Below, piece by piece: positions 8,449 to 17,106 of a stretch of 64,000 nt of DNA. The notes beneath the pieces were generated by a model that saw only the letters and a list, made by a program, of their open reading frames with translations, was not told the DNA's origin and ran no database searches. The position numbers and the translations under genes were made by a program. How positions within the stretch are numbered: the first letter of the stretch is position 1; every line of letters begins with the position of its first letter. The stretch is from DATHSY01 sp046729855 (lineage in GTDB: Bacteria > Actinomycetota > UBA4738 > HRBIN12): assembly GCA_046729855.1 (NCBI GenBank), contig JBKPHM010000022.1, positions 6,542 to 70,541 of the forward strand. The letters run 5' to 3'.

Positions 8449-9165
8449 GTGAAGGTGAACGCTGAGGCCGACGTCCTCGCGCTGCTCGAGCGGGCGGATC
8501 TGGAGATCCTCGGCCTGCTCCCCCGTTCGTCGAATTACACGTTCCTCGCGAAGGCGACCGATGGCGACGCGCAAGCGCTCGTCGTCTACAAGCCTAGAGC
8601 CGGAGAGGCGCCCCTCTGGGACTTTCCCAGGGGAACGCTCTGTCGACGCGAGGTCGCCGCGTATCTCGTGGCGCACGCGCTCGGATGGCCGCTCGTCCCG
8701 CCGACGATCTTGCGCGACGGCCCGGAGGGACCGGGAAGTGTGCAGCTGTTCCTCGAGTTCGACCCGGACGCGCACTACTTCACGATGGTCGAGGAGCGAC
8801 CCGACGAGTTCCGGCGGATCGCACTGTTCGACGCAGCCGTGAACAACGCCGACCGAAAGGCAGGACACTGCCTTCGCGCGAACGACGGACGCGTGTTCGT
8901 CATCGACCACGGCGTCTGCTTCCACGAGGAGTCGAAGCTGCGCACCGTGATCTGGGACTTCGTCGACGAACCCGTCCCGGACGACCTCGCGCTCGACCTG
9001 GCGCGGCTGCGCGACCGCCTTCGGGGGGAGGCCGCGGTCCGGCTCGAGGAGCTCCTGACGGACCGCGAGGTCGACGCGACGTTCGAGCGGCTCGACACCC
9101 TGCTCGGGACGCGGCGGTTCCCGCGACCCGGGACCGAGCGCTCGTACCCATGGCCGGTCCTGTGA
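8449..9165 (+). CDS. SCO1664 family protein (kinase-like fold)
   Basis: 238 residues from GTG. Diagnostic stretches include VYKPRAGEAPLWDFPRGTL, REVAAYLVAHALGW and FDAAVNNADRKAGHCL. The last, with VFVIDHGVCFH, looks like the catalytic and metal loops of the PI3/4-kinase or HipA-like fold (N-x-DRK and DHG). A catalytic role is inferred only. In many actinobacteria this trio neighbours the mycothiol gene mshC, which is not here. Confidence 0.83.
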   Translation: MKVNAEADVLALLERADLEILGLLPRSSNYTFLAKATDGDAQALVVYKPRAGEAPLWDFPRGTLCRREVAAYLVAHALGWPLVPPTILRDGPEGPGSVQLFLEFDPDAHYFTMVEERPDEFRRIALFDAAVNNADRKAGHCLRANDGRVFVIDHGVCFHEESKLRTVIWDFVDEPVPDDLALDLARLRDRLRGEAAVRLEELLTDREVDATFERLDTLLGTRRFPRPGTERSYPWPVL

Positions 9166-9212
9166 GCGACGGCGTCTCACGCCGCCCGCTCCCCGGTCGT
9201 TCTCCCACAAGG

Positions 9213-9719
9213 ATGACGCCACCGCCGTTCGCCACGTTCATGGAAGCGCATCGTGCGACCGTGTACCGGTTCCTGCTCGGCACGGTCGGGCCGCACGACG
9301 CGGACGACTGCTTCCAGGAGACGTTCATCGCGGCGCTGCGCGCCTACCCGACGCTGCGAGACGACAGCAACCTGCGCGGCTGGATCCTGACGATCGCGAC
9401 ACGCAAGGCGATCGACCACGGGCGAGCGGAGCGACGGCGGCCCGTGCCGACGGACGACCTTCCGGAGACGCCGGTCGTCGCCGAGACCGACGGGGTGCCT
9501 GAGGTGTGGGAGGCGGTCCGCGCGCTGCCGCCGATGCAGCGGGCAGCCGTCGTCCAGCGGTACGTCCTCGACCTGTCGTACGCGGAGATCGGAAGGCTCA
9601 TCGGCTGCACCGAGGAGGCCGCGCGTGCGAACGCGTACGAGGGTCGACGCAAGTTGCGGGCCGCGCTCGAACCCGAACGCGAAGCCCGATCGGTCATGGC
9701 GCGAACGGAGGTCGGATGA
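9213..9719 (+). CDS. ECF RNA polymerase sigma factor
   Basis: 168 residues from the ATG at 9213 (AAGG just upstream). A GTG at 9162, overlapping the previous stop as GTGA, would add 17 residues and is an equally reasonable coupled start. Region 2 includes DADDCFQETFIAALRAYPTL and NLRGWILTIATRKAID. Region 4 includes LPPMQRAAVVQRYVLDLSYAEIG and a helix-turn-helix ending in EGRRKLRAAL. No anti-sigma gene is adjacent; the alkyltransferase follows with a 4-base overlap. Confidence 0.85.
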   Translation: MTPPPFATFMEAHRATVYRFLLGTVGPHDADDCFQETFIAALRAYPTLRDDSNLRGWILTIATRKAIDHGRAERRRPVPTDDLPETPVVAETDGVPEVWEAVRALPPMQRAAVVQRYVLDLSYAEIGRLIGCTEEAARANAYEGRRKLRAALEPEREARSVMARTEVG

Positions 9720-10324
9720 ACGACACGCTTCGAACGATCAAGAGGCTCGACGTCGACGCCGCATCCCGGCGTGCCTCGGAGGCACTGGCGCGGCGCGCGG
9801 CGGTCGCCGGGTTGGTCGACGTGGCCATCACCACCGTCGACACACCCGTGGGGGCGCTGCTCCTCGCCGCGACACGGGAGGGGCTCATCCGGGTCGCCTT
9901 TCCTGAGGAGCGGCCCGACCTGGTTCTGCAAGAGCTGGCGGACCTGGTCTCGCCACGCGTCCTGGAGGACGGCCAGCGGCTCAGCCGGATCCGGCGAGAG
10001 GTGGACGAGTACTTCGAGGGCCGACGTCGCCGGTTCACCGCGCGCATCGACTGGGCGCTGATCCCGGGGGGCTTCTCCCGGCGTGTGCTCGAGGAGACCG
10101 CGCGCATCCCCTACGGCTCCGTCTCGACATACGGCGAGGTCGCGAACCGTGCGGGCAGCCGGCGCGCGGCGCGCGCCGCGGGCAACGCACTCCATGACAA
10201 CCCCGTACCGGTCGTCGTGCCGTGCCATCGGGTCGTGCCGTCCTCCGGTGGGATTGGGCGGTACGGCGGCAGCGAATGGCGCAAGGAGTACCTGCTGACG
10301 CTCGAGGGATGGCTCGCGCGTTGA
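9716..10324 (+). CDS. ogt: Methylated-DNA--[protein]-cysteine S-methyltransferase
   Basis: 202 residues. The active-site motif PCHRV places the acceptor cysteine at residue 170. It is preceded by IPYGSVSTYGEVA and GNALHDNPVPVVVPC, and followed by GRYGG. The N-terminal domain is about 110 residues with no Ada-type zinc domain. It removes O6-alkyl groups from guanine suicidally. The start overlaps the sigma factor stop by ATGA, so the two are probably co-translated. The sigma factor may control this repair gene (inference). Confidence 0.93.
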   Translation: MNDTLRTIKRLDVDAASRRASEALARRAAVAGLVDVAITTVDTPVGALLLAATREGLIRVAFPEERPDLVLQELADLVSPRVLEDGQRLSRIRREVDEYFEGRRRRFTARIDWALIPGGFSRRVLEETARIPYGSVSTYGEVANRAGSRRAARAAGNALHDNPVPVVVPCHRVVPSSGGIGRYGGSEWRKEYLLTLEGWLAR

Positions 10325-11325
10325 TGATGGGGGCTATGCGCGTGCGAATCCCAACCCCGCTCGCGCTCGTCCTCGCCGTCTCGGTGGCCGCGAGCACCGC
10401 ATGCGGGAACGACGGGCAGGAGGCTACCGGGGGCACGTCGCCGGCGCGGACGGGCATGATCACGATCGTGGCGACGCCCGATCTCGCCGTCGGCGCGCCG
10501 CAGCGGGTCTCGGTAGGGCTGCCCCTCGACGACCGGAGGAACGTCAGCTTCGGCACCGTGGCGCTCACCTTCTCGTACCTCGGGACGGCGGCCGAGCCCG
10601 TCTCGCCGTCGCCGGCGGGGGCGAGCTACGTGGCCCACTACGTGCCGACCCCCGGGACCCCGGATGCCCCCGAGCAGGGCGGCGGGCCCCGGGTGACCTC
10701 GCCGTCGGAGGCGCGAGGCGTCTACCAGGCCGACGACGTTTCCTTCGACCGTGCCGGGTTCTGGCAGGTCGAGGTGACCGCCGACGTCGAGGGCGAAGGA
10801 ACCCAGCGCGCGACGGCCGCGTTCGACGTCCTCGAGGAGCCCTCGTTGCCGGCCCCCGGCAACCGGGCGCTGCCGACTCGGAACCCGACGATCGGTTCGA
10901 AGGGCGTGCCCGAGGCGGCGATCGACTCACGCGCCGTGACCGAAGGGGAGATCCCCGATCCCGAGCTGCACCGATGGACGATCGCGCGAGCGCTCCGCGA
11001 GCACGTCCCGGTCGTGGCGATCTTCGCCACCCCCGTGTATTGCATGAGCCGGTTCTGCGGCCCGGTCACCGAGGCCATCGAGGAGCTCGCCGCTCGGTAC
11101 GAGGACCGCGCGGCCTTCGTCCACGTCGAGATCTGGCGCGACTACACGTCCCAACCACAGAAGGTCAACGAGGCGGCCGCCGACTGGCTGTACCGTGACG
11201 GCGAACTGACTGAACCCTGGCTGTACACCATCGACGCTGACGGCGTGATCGTCGATCGCTGGGCGAGCGTCTTCGACCCGGCCGAGGTCGCTGCGTGGCT
11301 GGAGGAGCTGCCGTCGCTCCGCTGA
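10324..11325 (+). CDS. Predicted lipoprotein with thioredoxin-like C-terminal domain
   Basis: 333 residues from an ATG whose first base is the last base of the ogt stop; ATGs at 10327 and 10336 are alternatives. The signal peptide ends in a lipobox-like ASTAC. The middle is a beta-rich domain (about 45-190). The C-terminal 110 residues look thioredoxin-like: VPVVAIFATPVYCMSRFC, then FVHVEIW, PWLYTIDADG and the final helix. The two cysteines are separated by four residues (CMSRFC), unlike the usual CxxC, so redox activity is uncertain. The role is not recognised. Confidence 0.7.
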   Translation: MMGAMRVRIPTPLALVLAVSVAASTACGNDGQEATGGTSPARTGMITIVATPDLAVGAPQRVSVGLPLDDRRNVSFGTVALTFSYLGTAAEPVSPSPAGASYVAHYVPTPGTPDAPEQGGGPRVTSPSEARGVYQADDVSFDRAGFWQVEVTADVEGEGTQRATAAFDVLEEPSLPAPGNRALPTRNPTIGSKGVPEAAIDSRAVTEGEIPDPELHRWTIARALREHVPVVAIFATPVYCMSRFCGPVTEAIEELAARYEDRAAFVHVEIWRDYTSQPQKVNEAAADWLYRDGELTEPWLYTIDADGVIVDRWASVFDPAEVAAWLEELPSLR

Positions 11326-11357
11326 GAGCCGCGAGCGAGCCCGTAGCATAGGTATCG

Positions 11358-12272
11358 ATGCTGCCGCCCGGCCCCGACGACCCGCGTCCGGCGACGCCCA
11401 CGATCGAGGGGTGCTACCGGCACCCGGACATGCAGACCGGCGTCCACTGCACGCGGTGCGGCCGCGCGATCTGCCCGAACTGCATGGTCCCCGCGGCCGT
11501 GGGCTATCAGTGCCCCGAGTGCCTAGAGCAGGCGCGACGTGACTACCGGCGAGGGCCCGGCAACCTGCGCCGCCGAGCCCGGTCGATGACGGTGACCCGG
11601 GTCCTCCTGGGGGCGATCATCGTGATGTTTGTGATCGAGGTCGGCAGCAGTCCGGCCCGGTCGTTGTTCGGCGGTCTGAACGAGCCCGTGCTGTACCGCC
11701 TCGGCGGGATGTTCCCGCCCGCGATCGCGGCGGGGCAGTACTGGCGGCTGCTCTCGGCGATGTTCCTGCACGCCAGCGTGTTCCACATCCTGTTCAACGG
11801 CTACGCGCTGTGGATCTTCGGGCAGGCGGTCGAGGAGGAGTACGGCCACGTCTGGATGGCCGTGCTGTACCTCCTGACGGGCTTCCTCGCGAGCGTCGCG
11901 TCGTACGCGTTCGGCCCGGTGCTGACGATCGGCGTCGGAGCGTCGGGCGCGATCTTTGGGCTTTTCGGCGCGTTCGTCGCCTACAACTACCGCCGCCGGC
12001 ATCTGGCGCTCCCATCGGCACGCCTGCGGGCCGCCGTCACGCTGATCCTCCTGAATGCGCTGCTCGCCGTCCTGATCCCGTTCATCGACTGGCGGGCGCA
12101 CCTCGGCGGCCTGATCGCCGGGTTCGTCGCGGGCTGGGTCATCGAGGGTGTCGGGCCGCGGGACACTCGCGCCGCCGCCCGCGTCGTCGCGTTGATCGCA
12201 ATGGTCGCGGTCGGCGTCGCTCTCGTCGCGTGGCGCTCCGAGCAGATCCGCGCAACGATCGGCGCAATCTGA
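11358..12272 (+). CDS. Rhomboid-family intramembrane serine protease with N-terminal zinc finger
   Basis: 304 residues. The N-terminus carries a B-box-like zinc motif: C19, H22, C31, C34, C39, C42, C52 and C55. About six or seven membrane helices follow. The rhomboid catalytic residues are visible as Ser196 in GVGASGAIFG and His248 in WRAHLGG, with HASVFHILFN at the start of the core. It cleaves membrane proteins within the bilayer; the substrate is unknown. No clear ribosome site is seen, and TAGCAT near 11345 could be a -10 of a near-leaderless promoter. Confidence 0.88.
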   Translation: MLPPGPDDPRPATPTIEGCYRHPDMQTGVHCTRCGRAICPNCMVPAAVGYQCPECLEQARRDYRRGPGNLRRRARSMTVTRVLLGAIIVMFVIEVGSSPARSLFGGLNEPVLYRLGGMFPPAIAAGQYWRLLSAMFLHASVFHILFNGYALWIFGQAVEEEYGHVWMAVLYLLTGFLASVASYAFGPVLTIGVGASGAIFGLFGAFVAYNYRRRHLALPSARLRAAVTLILLNALLAVLIPFIDWRAHLGGLIAGFVAGWVIEGVGPRDTRAAARVVALIAMVAVGVALVAWRSEQIRATIGAI

Positions 12273-12310
12273 CCGCACCCGGACGTCGGCCGGGCCGAAC
12301 GGAACGACGT

Positions 12311-13132
12311 CTAGACCGGGCCCTTCGAGCCCGGGTACGTCCCGAGGACCTTGAGCATCGAGGTGTGGAGCCGGACCTCTGTCAGGACCTCGTCAAGCTC
12401 GCGGTCGTCGGTCGACCGCTCGACGTCGAGATAGAACAGGTATTCGAACGGCGCACCTCGCCGGGGTCGGGACTCGAGCTTCGTGAGGTTGATGCCGTGG
12501 CCCGCGAAGGGCTTCAGGGACGCGAGGAGCGAGCCCGGCCTGTCGTGCACGGCCATCACGAGCGACGTCTTGTCCGGCGTGCCGAGCCCTGCGTCGGTCG
12601 TCCCGACCACGGCAAACTTCGTGAAGTTGTCCGGGTACGTCTGGATCCGCTCGGCCAGCACGATCAGTCCCAGTCGCGTCCCGGCCTCGACGCTGGCCAC
12701 CGCCGCTTGGTCGCTGCGCCCGGCCTCGGCGACGATACGTGCCGCGCCGGCCGTGTCGTGCACCGCCACGGTCTCGACGCCGAGCAAGGCGAGAAAGTCC
12801 TCGCTCTGCGCGAGTGCCTGCCAGTGCGAGTACACGCGCCGGATCCCCTCGAGCCGCGCGCCGGGCGGCGCCAGCAAGGCGTGGTCCACCCGCACGACGA
12901 CCTCGCCCACGATCCGCACGAGCGTGCTGTTGAGCAGCAGGTCGTACGTCTCGTTGACCGACCCGGCCTGCGAGTTCTCGACCGGGACGACGCCAAAGGA
13001 CGCCTCGCCGCTCGTCACGCGCGAAAACGCGATGCGGACGGTATCGCACGGCATCGGATCCGCCTCGGGGAACGCGGCGAGGACCGCCGTCTCGCTGAAG
13101 GCGCCGGGCTCCCCCTGGTACGCGACCTTCAT
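12311..13132 (-). CDS. pheA: Prephenate dehydratase
   Basis: 273 residues, the usual stand-alone length. The dehydratase domain begins VAYQGEPGAFSETA and contains VPVENSQAGSVNETYDLL and the substrate loop DNFTKFAVV. The C-terminal ACT domain has RPGSLLASLKPF and the phenylalanine-binding ESRP (residues in KLESRPRRG). It converts prephenate to phenylpyruvate in phenylalanine synthesis, with feedback inhibition by phenylalanine (family knowledge). It is convergent with the rhomboid gene across 38 bases and is apparently a single-gene unit. Confidence 0.94.
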   Translation of the reverse strand: MKVAYQGEPGAFSETAVLAAFPEADPMPCDTVRIAFSRVTSGEASFGVVPVENSQAGSVNETYDLLLNSTLVRIVGEVVVRVDHALLAPPGARLEGIRRVYSHWQALAQSEDFLALLGVETVAVHDTAGAARIVAEAGRSDQAAVASVEAGTRLGLIVLAERIQTYPDNFTKFAVVGTTDAGLGTPDKTSLVMAVHDRPGSLLASLKPFAGHGINLTKLESRPRRGAPFEYLFYLDVERSTDDRELDEVLTEVRLHTSMLKVLGTYPGSKGPV

Positions 13133-13157
13133 CGCGGCCAGGGTAGCAGTACGTGGT

Positions 13158-13880
13158 CTACGCTCCGCCGAGGTCGGCGGAGAGGTCGATCAGGCCCAGC
13201 TCGGTCGCGCGGACGATCGCCCGGACCCTGTTGGGGACGTCGAGCTTTCGGTAGATCTTGCCGATGTGAGCCTCGACGGTTCGCGGCGACACGCCCAACC
13301 GTGTGGCGATCTGCCGGATCGTGAGCCCCTCGCTCATGCAGCGGAGGATCTGCAATTCCCGGGCCGTCACGGACGACGCGAGCGCGGACGCCTCGCGAGC
13401 CTGTCGAGCCAACCGCCCCAGCTCGGTGATCGCCGCGCGTTCCTGTTGGGGCGTGAACACCCGGCTCCCCGCCGCGACCATCTCGACCGACTCACGCAGC
13501 GCCCCGATACTGGCGGTCTTCTCCAGACAACCATCGGCCCCCGCCTTCATCACGCCGAACACCGTGTCGTCATCGCTCCTGTTCACGAGGACGAGGACGC
13601 GGATGTCCGGTCGCTCCATCCTCGCCGGACGGATCACATCGCCGCCCTCGAGATCGGGCAGGGGTAGGTCGAGGACCATCGCGTCGGGACGGAGCGATCG
13701 GACGGCGTCGACGGCCGCCTCGCCGGTGGAGACCTCTCCGGCAACGGCGAGGTGCGCCGACGCATCGCAGCAGATCCGCACCGCACCTCGGATCAAGGGG
13801 TGGTTCCCGACCAGGAGGACGCCGGACCGCCGTCTGGTCCTCGCGTTCACGCCGGTCACCGTCGTCCCCCGACGGATCAC
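13158..13880 (-). CDS. NarL/LuxR-type response regulator with degenerate receiver
   Basis: 240 residues from a GTG overlapping the upstream regulator stop as GTGA. The C-terminal LuxR helix-turn-helix is intact: TARELQILRCMSEGLTIRQ and SPRTVEAHIGKIYRKLDV. The receiver keeps Asp71 (VLDLPLP) and Lys121 (CLEKTA). The acidic pair near the N-terminus is replaced by Gly25-Asn26 (LLVGNHPL), so Mg-dependent phosphorylation may be impaired. It is translated together with the intact paralogue at 13877-14548, and the two may form heterodimers (inference). Confidence 0.85.
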   Translation of the reverse strand: MIRRGTTVTGVNARTRRRSGVLLVGNHPLIRGAVRICCDASAHLAVAGEVSTGEAAVDAVRSLRPDAMVLDLPLPDLEGGDVIRPARMERPDIRVLVLVNRSDDDTVFGVMKAGADGCLEKTASIGALRESVEMVAAGSRVFTPQQERAAITELGRLARQAREASALASSVTARELQILRCMSEGLTIRQIATRLGVSPRTVEAHIGKIYRKLDVPNRVRAIVRATELGLIDLSADLGGA

Positions 13881-14548
13881 GTCGTCCGCGCCGCGGGCGC
13901 GAACCCGTGGCGCCACGCGAGGGTCACCGCTTCGATCTTCGAATGGACGCCGAGCTTCGACAAGATGTTCTTCACGTGGCTCTGCACGGTGAGGGGACTG
14001 ATGTGCAGGTTCTCCGCGATCGTTGTCGTCGTGTCTCCCGCCGCCAGCGCTCGCAGGATCTGGGTCTCCCGAGCGGTCAGCCGTTTCAGGGCGAACTCGG
14101 CGGCCGGGGCGGGCCCGCGACCGCTCTGGAGCTGCTGGATCACCAACGGCAGCTGCGCGTCGGGCATCACGATCTCGTCGGCCGCCGCTCGGTGGATCAG
14201 GTCCAGCAGCTCGTCCACGGCACGGGTCTTGGGGACGTACCCGCACGCGCCGGCCGCCAGGGCGCTGGCGATCAGGGTGGTCGCCTGGATGGCGGTGAGG
14301 ATCACCACCTTGCTGTCGGGCGACACGACCCGAACGCGCTTGGTCGCTTCGATCCCATCCATCCCGGGCAGGTCAAGGTCCATGAGGACGACGTGGGGCC
14401 GTTCCCGGGCGGCGAGCTGGATGCCCTCCTCCGCGCTGTGTGCCCGAGCGATGAGCTCTATGTTCGGCTGGGTCGAGAAGAGCAGCGCGAGCGCGTCGGA
14501 GAACATCTCGTGGTCGTCGACGACGAGCACGCGGACGAGGTCGCGCAT
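13877..14548 (-). CDS. NarL/LuxR-type response regulator
   Basis: 223 residues from ATG. The receiver has the full set: Asp11-Asp12 (VVDDHEMF), phospho-acceptor Asp57 (VLMDLDLPGMDG) and Lys107 (GYVPKTR). LuxR output: TARETQILRALAAGDTTTTIAENL and SPLTVQSHVKNILSKLGV. No histidine kinase lies nearby, so its signal is unknown. It heads a two-gene operon with the degenerate paralogue. Confidence 0.88.
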   Translation of the reverse strand: MRDLVRVLVVDDHEMFSDALALLFSTQPNIELIARAHSAEEGIQLAARERPHVVLMDLDLPGMDGIEATKRVRVVSPDSKVVILTAIQATTLIASALAAGACGYVPKTRAVDELLDLIHRAAADEIVMPDAQLPLVIQQLQSGRGPAPAAEFALKRLTARETQILRALAAGDTTTTIAENLHISPLTVQSHVKNILSKLGVHSKIEAVTLAWRHGFAPAARTT

Positions 14549-14627
14549 GGTCCCTTCAACATCGGCGCACGGCGGACGAGACCTGAGCAGGGTGTCGAGC
14601 GCCGCCCGCCGGGGCAGACTTGAGGGG

Positions 14628-16691
14628 ATGGGCGACCACGACGACCCGGACCTGCCGGCCAACCGCCTCGCCGGCGAGACCAGCCCCTACCTGCTCCAGC
14701 ACGCCCACAACCCCGTCGACTGGTACCCCTGGGGTCCCGAGGCCCTCGAGCGGGCGCGTGCCGACGACAAGCCGATCCTGCTGTCCATCGGCTACGCCTC
14801 CTGCCATTGGTGCCACGTCATGGAGCGGGAGTCGTTCGAGGATCCCGAGACGGCCGCCCTGATGAACCAGCACTTCGTCTCGATCAAGGTCGACCGGGAG
14901 GAGCGCCCGGACGTCGACGCGATCTACATGGACGCCGTCCAGGCGATGGTGGGCCACGGAGGGTGGCCCCTTACCGCGTTCCTGACAACGGAGGGAAAGC
15001 CGTTCTACGCGGGCACGTACTTCCCAAAGGATGACCGGCACGGGATTCCGGCCTTCAGGAAGGTGCTCGCCGCCATCGCGGAGACGTGGCGGGAACGGCG
15101 AGACGAGGTCGAGGTGCAGGGGAAGCGGGTCGTCGACGCGTTGGCCCGGCCCGCGACGGCGCCGGGCTCGGCGGAGCCGCTCTCGGCCGACCTGCTTCAC
15201 GATGCGCTCCGGAACCTGAGGCGCGCGTTCGACCCGCGGTGGGGCGGGTTCGGGTCTGCGCCCAAATTCCCGCAGGCGATGACGCTCGAGTTCCTGTTGC
15301 GATGCCACCTGCGCGGGATGCCGGATGCGCTCGAGATGCTGACGCCGGCGCTCGATCGGATGGCGGCCGGCGGAATCTACGACCACGTCGGCGGCGGCTT
15401 CCACCGCTACTCGGTCGACGAACGCTGGCAGGTGCCCCACTTCGAAAAAATGCTCTACGACAACGCGCAGCTGATCCGCCTCTACACGCGCGCCTGGCAG
15501 GTGACGCGCCGCGACGACTACCGGCGCGTCGGGATGGAATCGGCCGACTACCTGCTCCGCGACATGCAGCATCCGGACGGCGGCCTCTTCTCGTCGCAGG
15601 ACGCCGACTCCGAGGGCGTCGAGGGCGCCTTCTACGTGTGGCGGTACGACGACCTCGTCTCGCTCGTCGGCACCGACGTTGCGGCCGTGTTCGGAGCGGC
15701 GCCGGGCGGCAACTGGGAGGGCGGTCTCAACGTGCTGTGGCGCCCGTACCCGATCGAGGCGGTTGCCTCGGAGACCGGTCGGGATGCCGACGAGCTGGAG
15801 CGCGAGGTCCAGGACGCCCGCGAGCGGTTGCGCGAGGTACGCCGGAGCCGCGAGCGGCCGGCGACGGACGACAAGATCCTGGCGGGCTGGAACGGCCTCG
15901 CCGCGGCGGCGCTCGCGGAGGCAGGTCGCGCCTTCGAGGTCGACCGGTACGTCGACGCGGCCGTTCGCGCCGCGACGTTCGTCGTCAACACGCTCCGCGT
16001 GGACGGGCGCCTGCTGCGGTCGTGGCGCGACGGGCGTACGGGCCGCCCGGGCTTCGCGGACGACCACGCCCTGCTCGCCGACGCATGCCTCACCCTGTAC
16101 GAGACGACCTTCGACCTCGCGTGGTTCGAGCGCGCCCGCGCGCTCTGCGACGAGCTGCTCGAACGGTTCTGGGATCGGGAGCGCGGCGGGTTCTACCAGA
16201 CGGGCGCCGATGCCGAGGCGCTCGTCATCCGCCCGAAGGAGCTCTTGGACAACGCCGTTCCCTCCGGCAACTCGGCCGCGGCGGACGTCCTCCAACGGAT
16301 GGCGCTGCTGACGGGCGAACAGGCCTACGAGCACGCGGCGGTCTCGGCGCTGCGGCTGGTGCGGGATGCGATTGCCAAGGCGCCGCTGGGGTTCGGCTTC
16401 GCGCTGTCGGCGCTCGATCTGTACGTTTCGCCCGCGCGCGAGGTCGCGATCGTCGGCGAGCCCGATGCCCATGACACGCTCGCCCTGGCGTCCGAGGTGA
16501 CCACGAAGCGGTTCGTCCCGAACCACGTTCTCGCCGTGGCGGCTCCGGGTGACGCCCAGGCGCGCGAACGAGTGCCGCTCCTCCGCGAGCGCGAGGCCCA
16601 GGACGACAGGGCGACCGCCTACGTCTGCGAGCGCTTCGTCTGCAAGCTGCCCGTGACCGATCCCGAGTCGCTCGCGGCGCAGCTCGCCTGA
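14628..16691 (+). CDS. DUF255 thioredoxin-domain protein (YyaL/SPATA20 family)
   Basis: 687 residues, full length for the family. The N-terminal thioredoxin-like domain contains YLLQHAHNPVDWYPWG and the active-site-like CHWCHVME (Cys59, Cys62). The rest is an (alpha/alpha)6 barrel resembling N-acylglucosamine epimerases: GGIYDHVGGGFHRYSVD, VPHFEKMLYDNAQL, DADSEGVEGAFYVW, KILAGWNGL and NAVPSGNSAA. Its cellular role is not established. It is divergent from the response regulators, with 79 bases between. Confidence 0.93.
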   Translation: MGDHDDPDLPANRLAGETSPYLLQHAHNPVDWYPWGPEALERARADDKPILLSIGYASCHWCHVMERESFEDPETAALMNQHFVSIKVDREERPDVDAIYMDAVQAMVGHGGWPLTAFLTTEGKPFYAGTYFPKDDRHGIPAFRKVLAAIAETWRERRDEVEVQGKRVVDALARPATAPGSAEPLSADLLHDALRNLRRAFDPRWGGFGSAPKFPQAMTLEFLLRCHLRGMPDALEMLTPALDRMAAGGIYDHVGGGFHRYSVDERWQVPHFEKMLYDNAQLIRLYTRAWQVTRRDDYRRVGMESADYLLRDMQHPDGGLFSSQDADSEGVEGAFYVWRYDDLVSLVGTDVAAVFGAAPGGNWEGGLNVLWRPYPIEAVASETGRDADELEREVQDARERLREVRRSRERPATDDKILAGWNGLAAAALAEAGRAFEVDRYVDAAVRAATFVVNTLRVDGRLLRSWRDGRTGRPGFADDHALLADACLTLYETTFDLAWFERARALCDELLERFWDRERGGFYQTGADAEALVIRPKELLDNAVPSGNSAAADVLQRMALLTGEQAYEHAAVSALRLVRDAIAKAPLGFGFALSALDLYVSPAREVAIVGEPDAHDTLALASEVTTKRFVPNHVLAVAAPGDAQARERVPLLREREAQDDRATAYVCERFVCKLPVTDPESLAAQLA

Positions 16692-16745
16692 CCCCCTCGC
16701 CGTGCGCGTGGGGAACATCGCCCCGCGATCCGCCCGAGCCGAGGG

Positions 16746-16783
16746 TTGACCTCGCCGTTTGGTTAGTAGTAGCTTACGGTAAG
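16746..16783 (+). promoter_or_regulatory. Promoter and palindromic operator for the ArsR-type operon
   Basis: TTGACC (16746-16751) is a good -35. TAGTAG at 16767-16772 is a plausible -10 with a short 15-base spacer. The perfect palindrome CTTACGGTAAG (16773-16783) lies over the expected transcription start and touches the GTG start codon. No ribosome site precedes the GTG, so the message may be nearly leaderless. The palindrome is the natural candidate for ArsR autorepression (inference). Confidence 0.5.
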
Positions 16784-17106
16784 TGAAGACGAACCAAGCG
16801 GCCGCGAGGGTGTTGGACGCGCTCGGAGACCCGACGCGACGGGCGGTGCTGGAGTTGGTCCGAGACCGGGAGCGCCCGGTCGGCGAGATCGCGCGGCACC
16901 TGCCCGTGAGCCGGCCGGCGGTCTCGCAGCACCTGCGCGTGCTGAAGGAGGCGGGGCTCGTGCACGACCGCCAGGACGGCAACCGGCGCCTGTACAGCGT
17001 GGACACGCGCGGGCTGGCGGAGCTCCGCTCCTACCTCGAGCGGCACTGGGACTCCGCGCTCACGGCCTTCAAGGATGTGGCCGAACCGAAGGAGGACCAA
17101 CGATGA
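16783..17106 (+). CDS. ArsR-family winged-helix repressor
   Basis: 107 residues from GTG. ALGDPTRRAVLELV, GEIARHLPVSRPAVSQHLRVLKEAGLV and the wing DGNRRLYSVD form the standard ArsR fold. No cysteine metal-sensing motif is present. This fits the subclass paired with SRPBCC/AHSA1 proteins rather than a metal sensor. The stop overlaps the next start as ATGA. Confidence 0.92.
   Translation: MKTNQAAARVLDALGDPTRRAVLELVRDRERPVGEIARHLPVSRPAVSQHLRVLKEAGLVHDRQDGNRRLYSVDTRGLAELRSYLERHWDSALTAFKDVAEPKEDQR

Noticed and set aside
9162..9212. GTG at 9162 as a coupled start for the ECF sigma factor
   Set aside because: Not excluded, but the ATG at 9213 has AAGG just upstream and begins at the conserved region. 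The longer form is listed as an alternative only.
14556..17006. 816-codon minus-strand open frame opposite the DUF255 gene
   Set aside because: The plus-strand DUF255 protein has family motifs over its full length; the minus frame has none.
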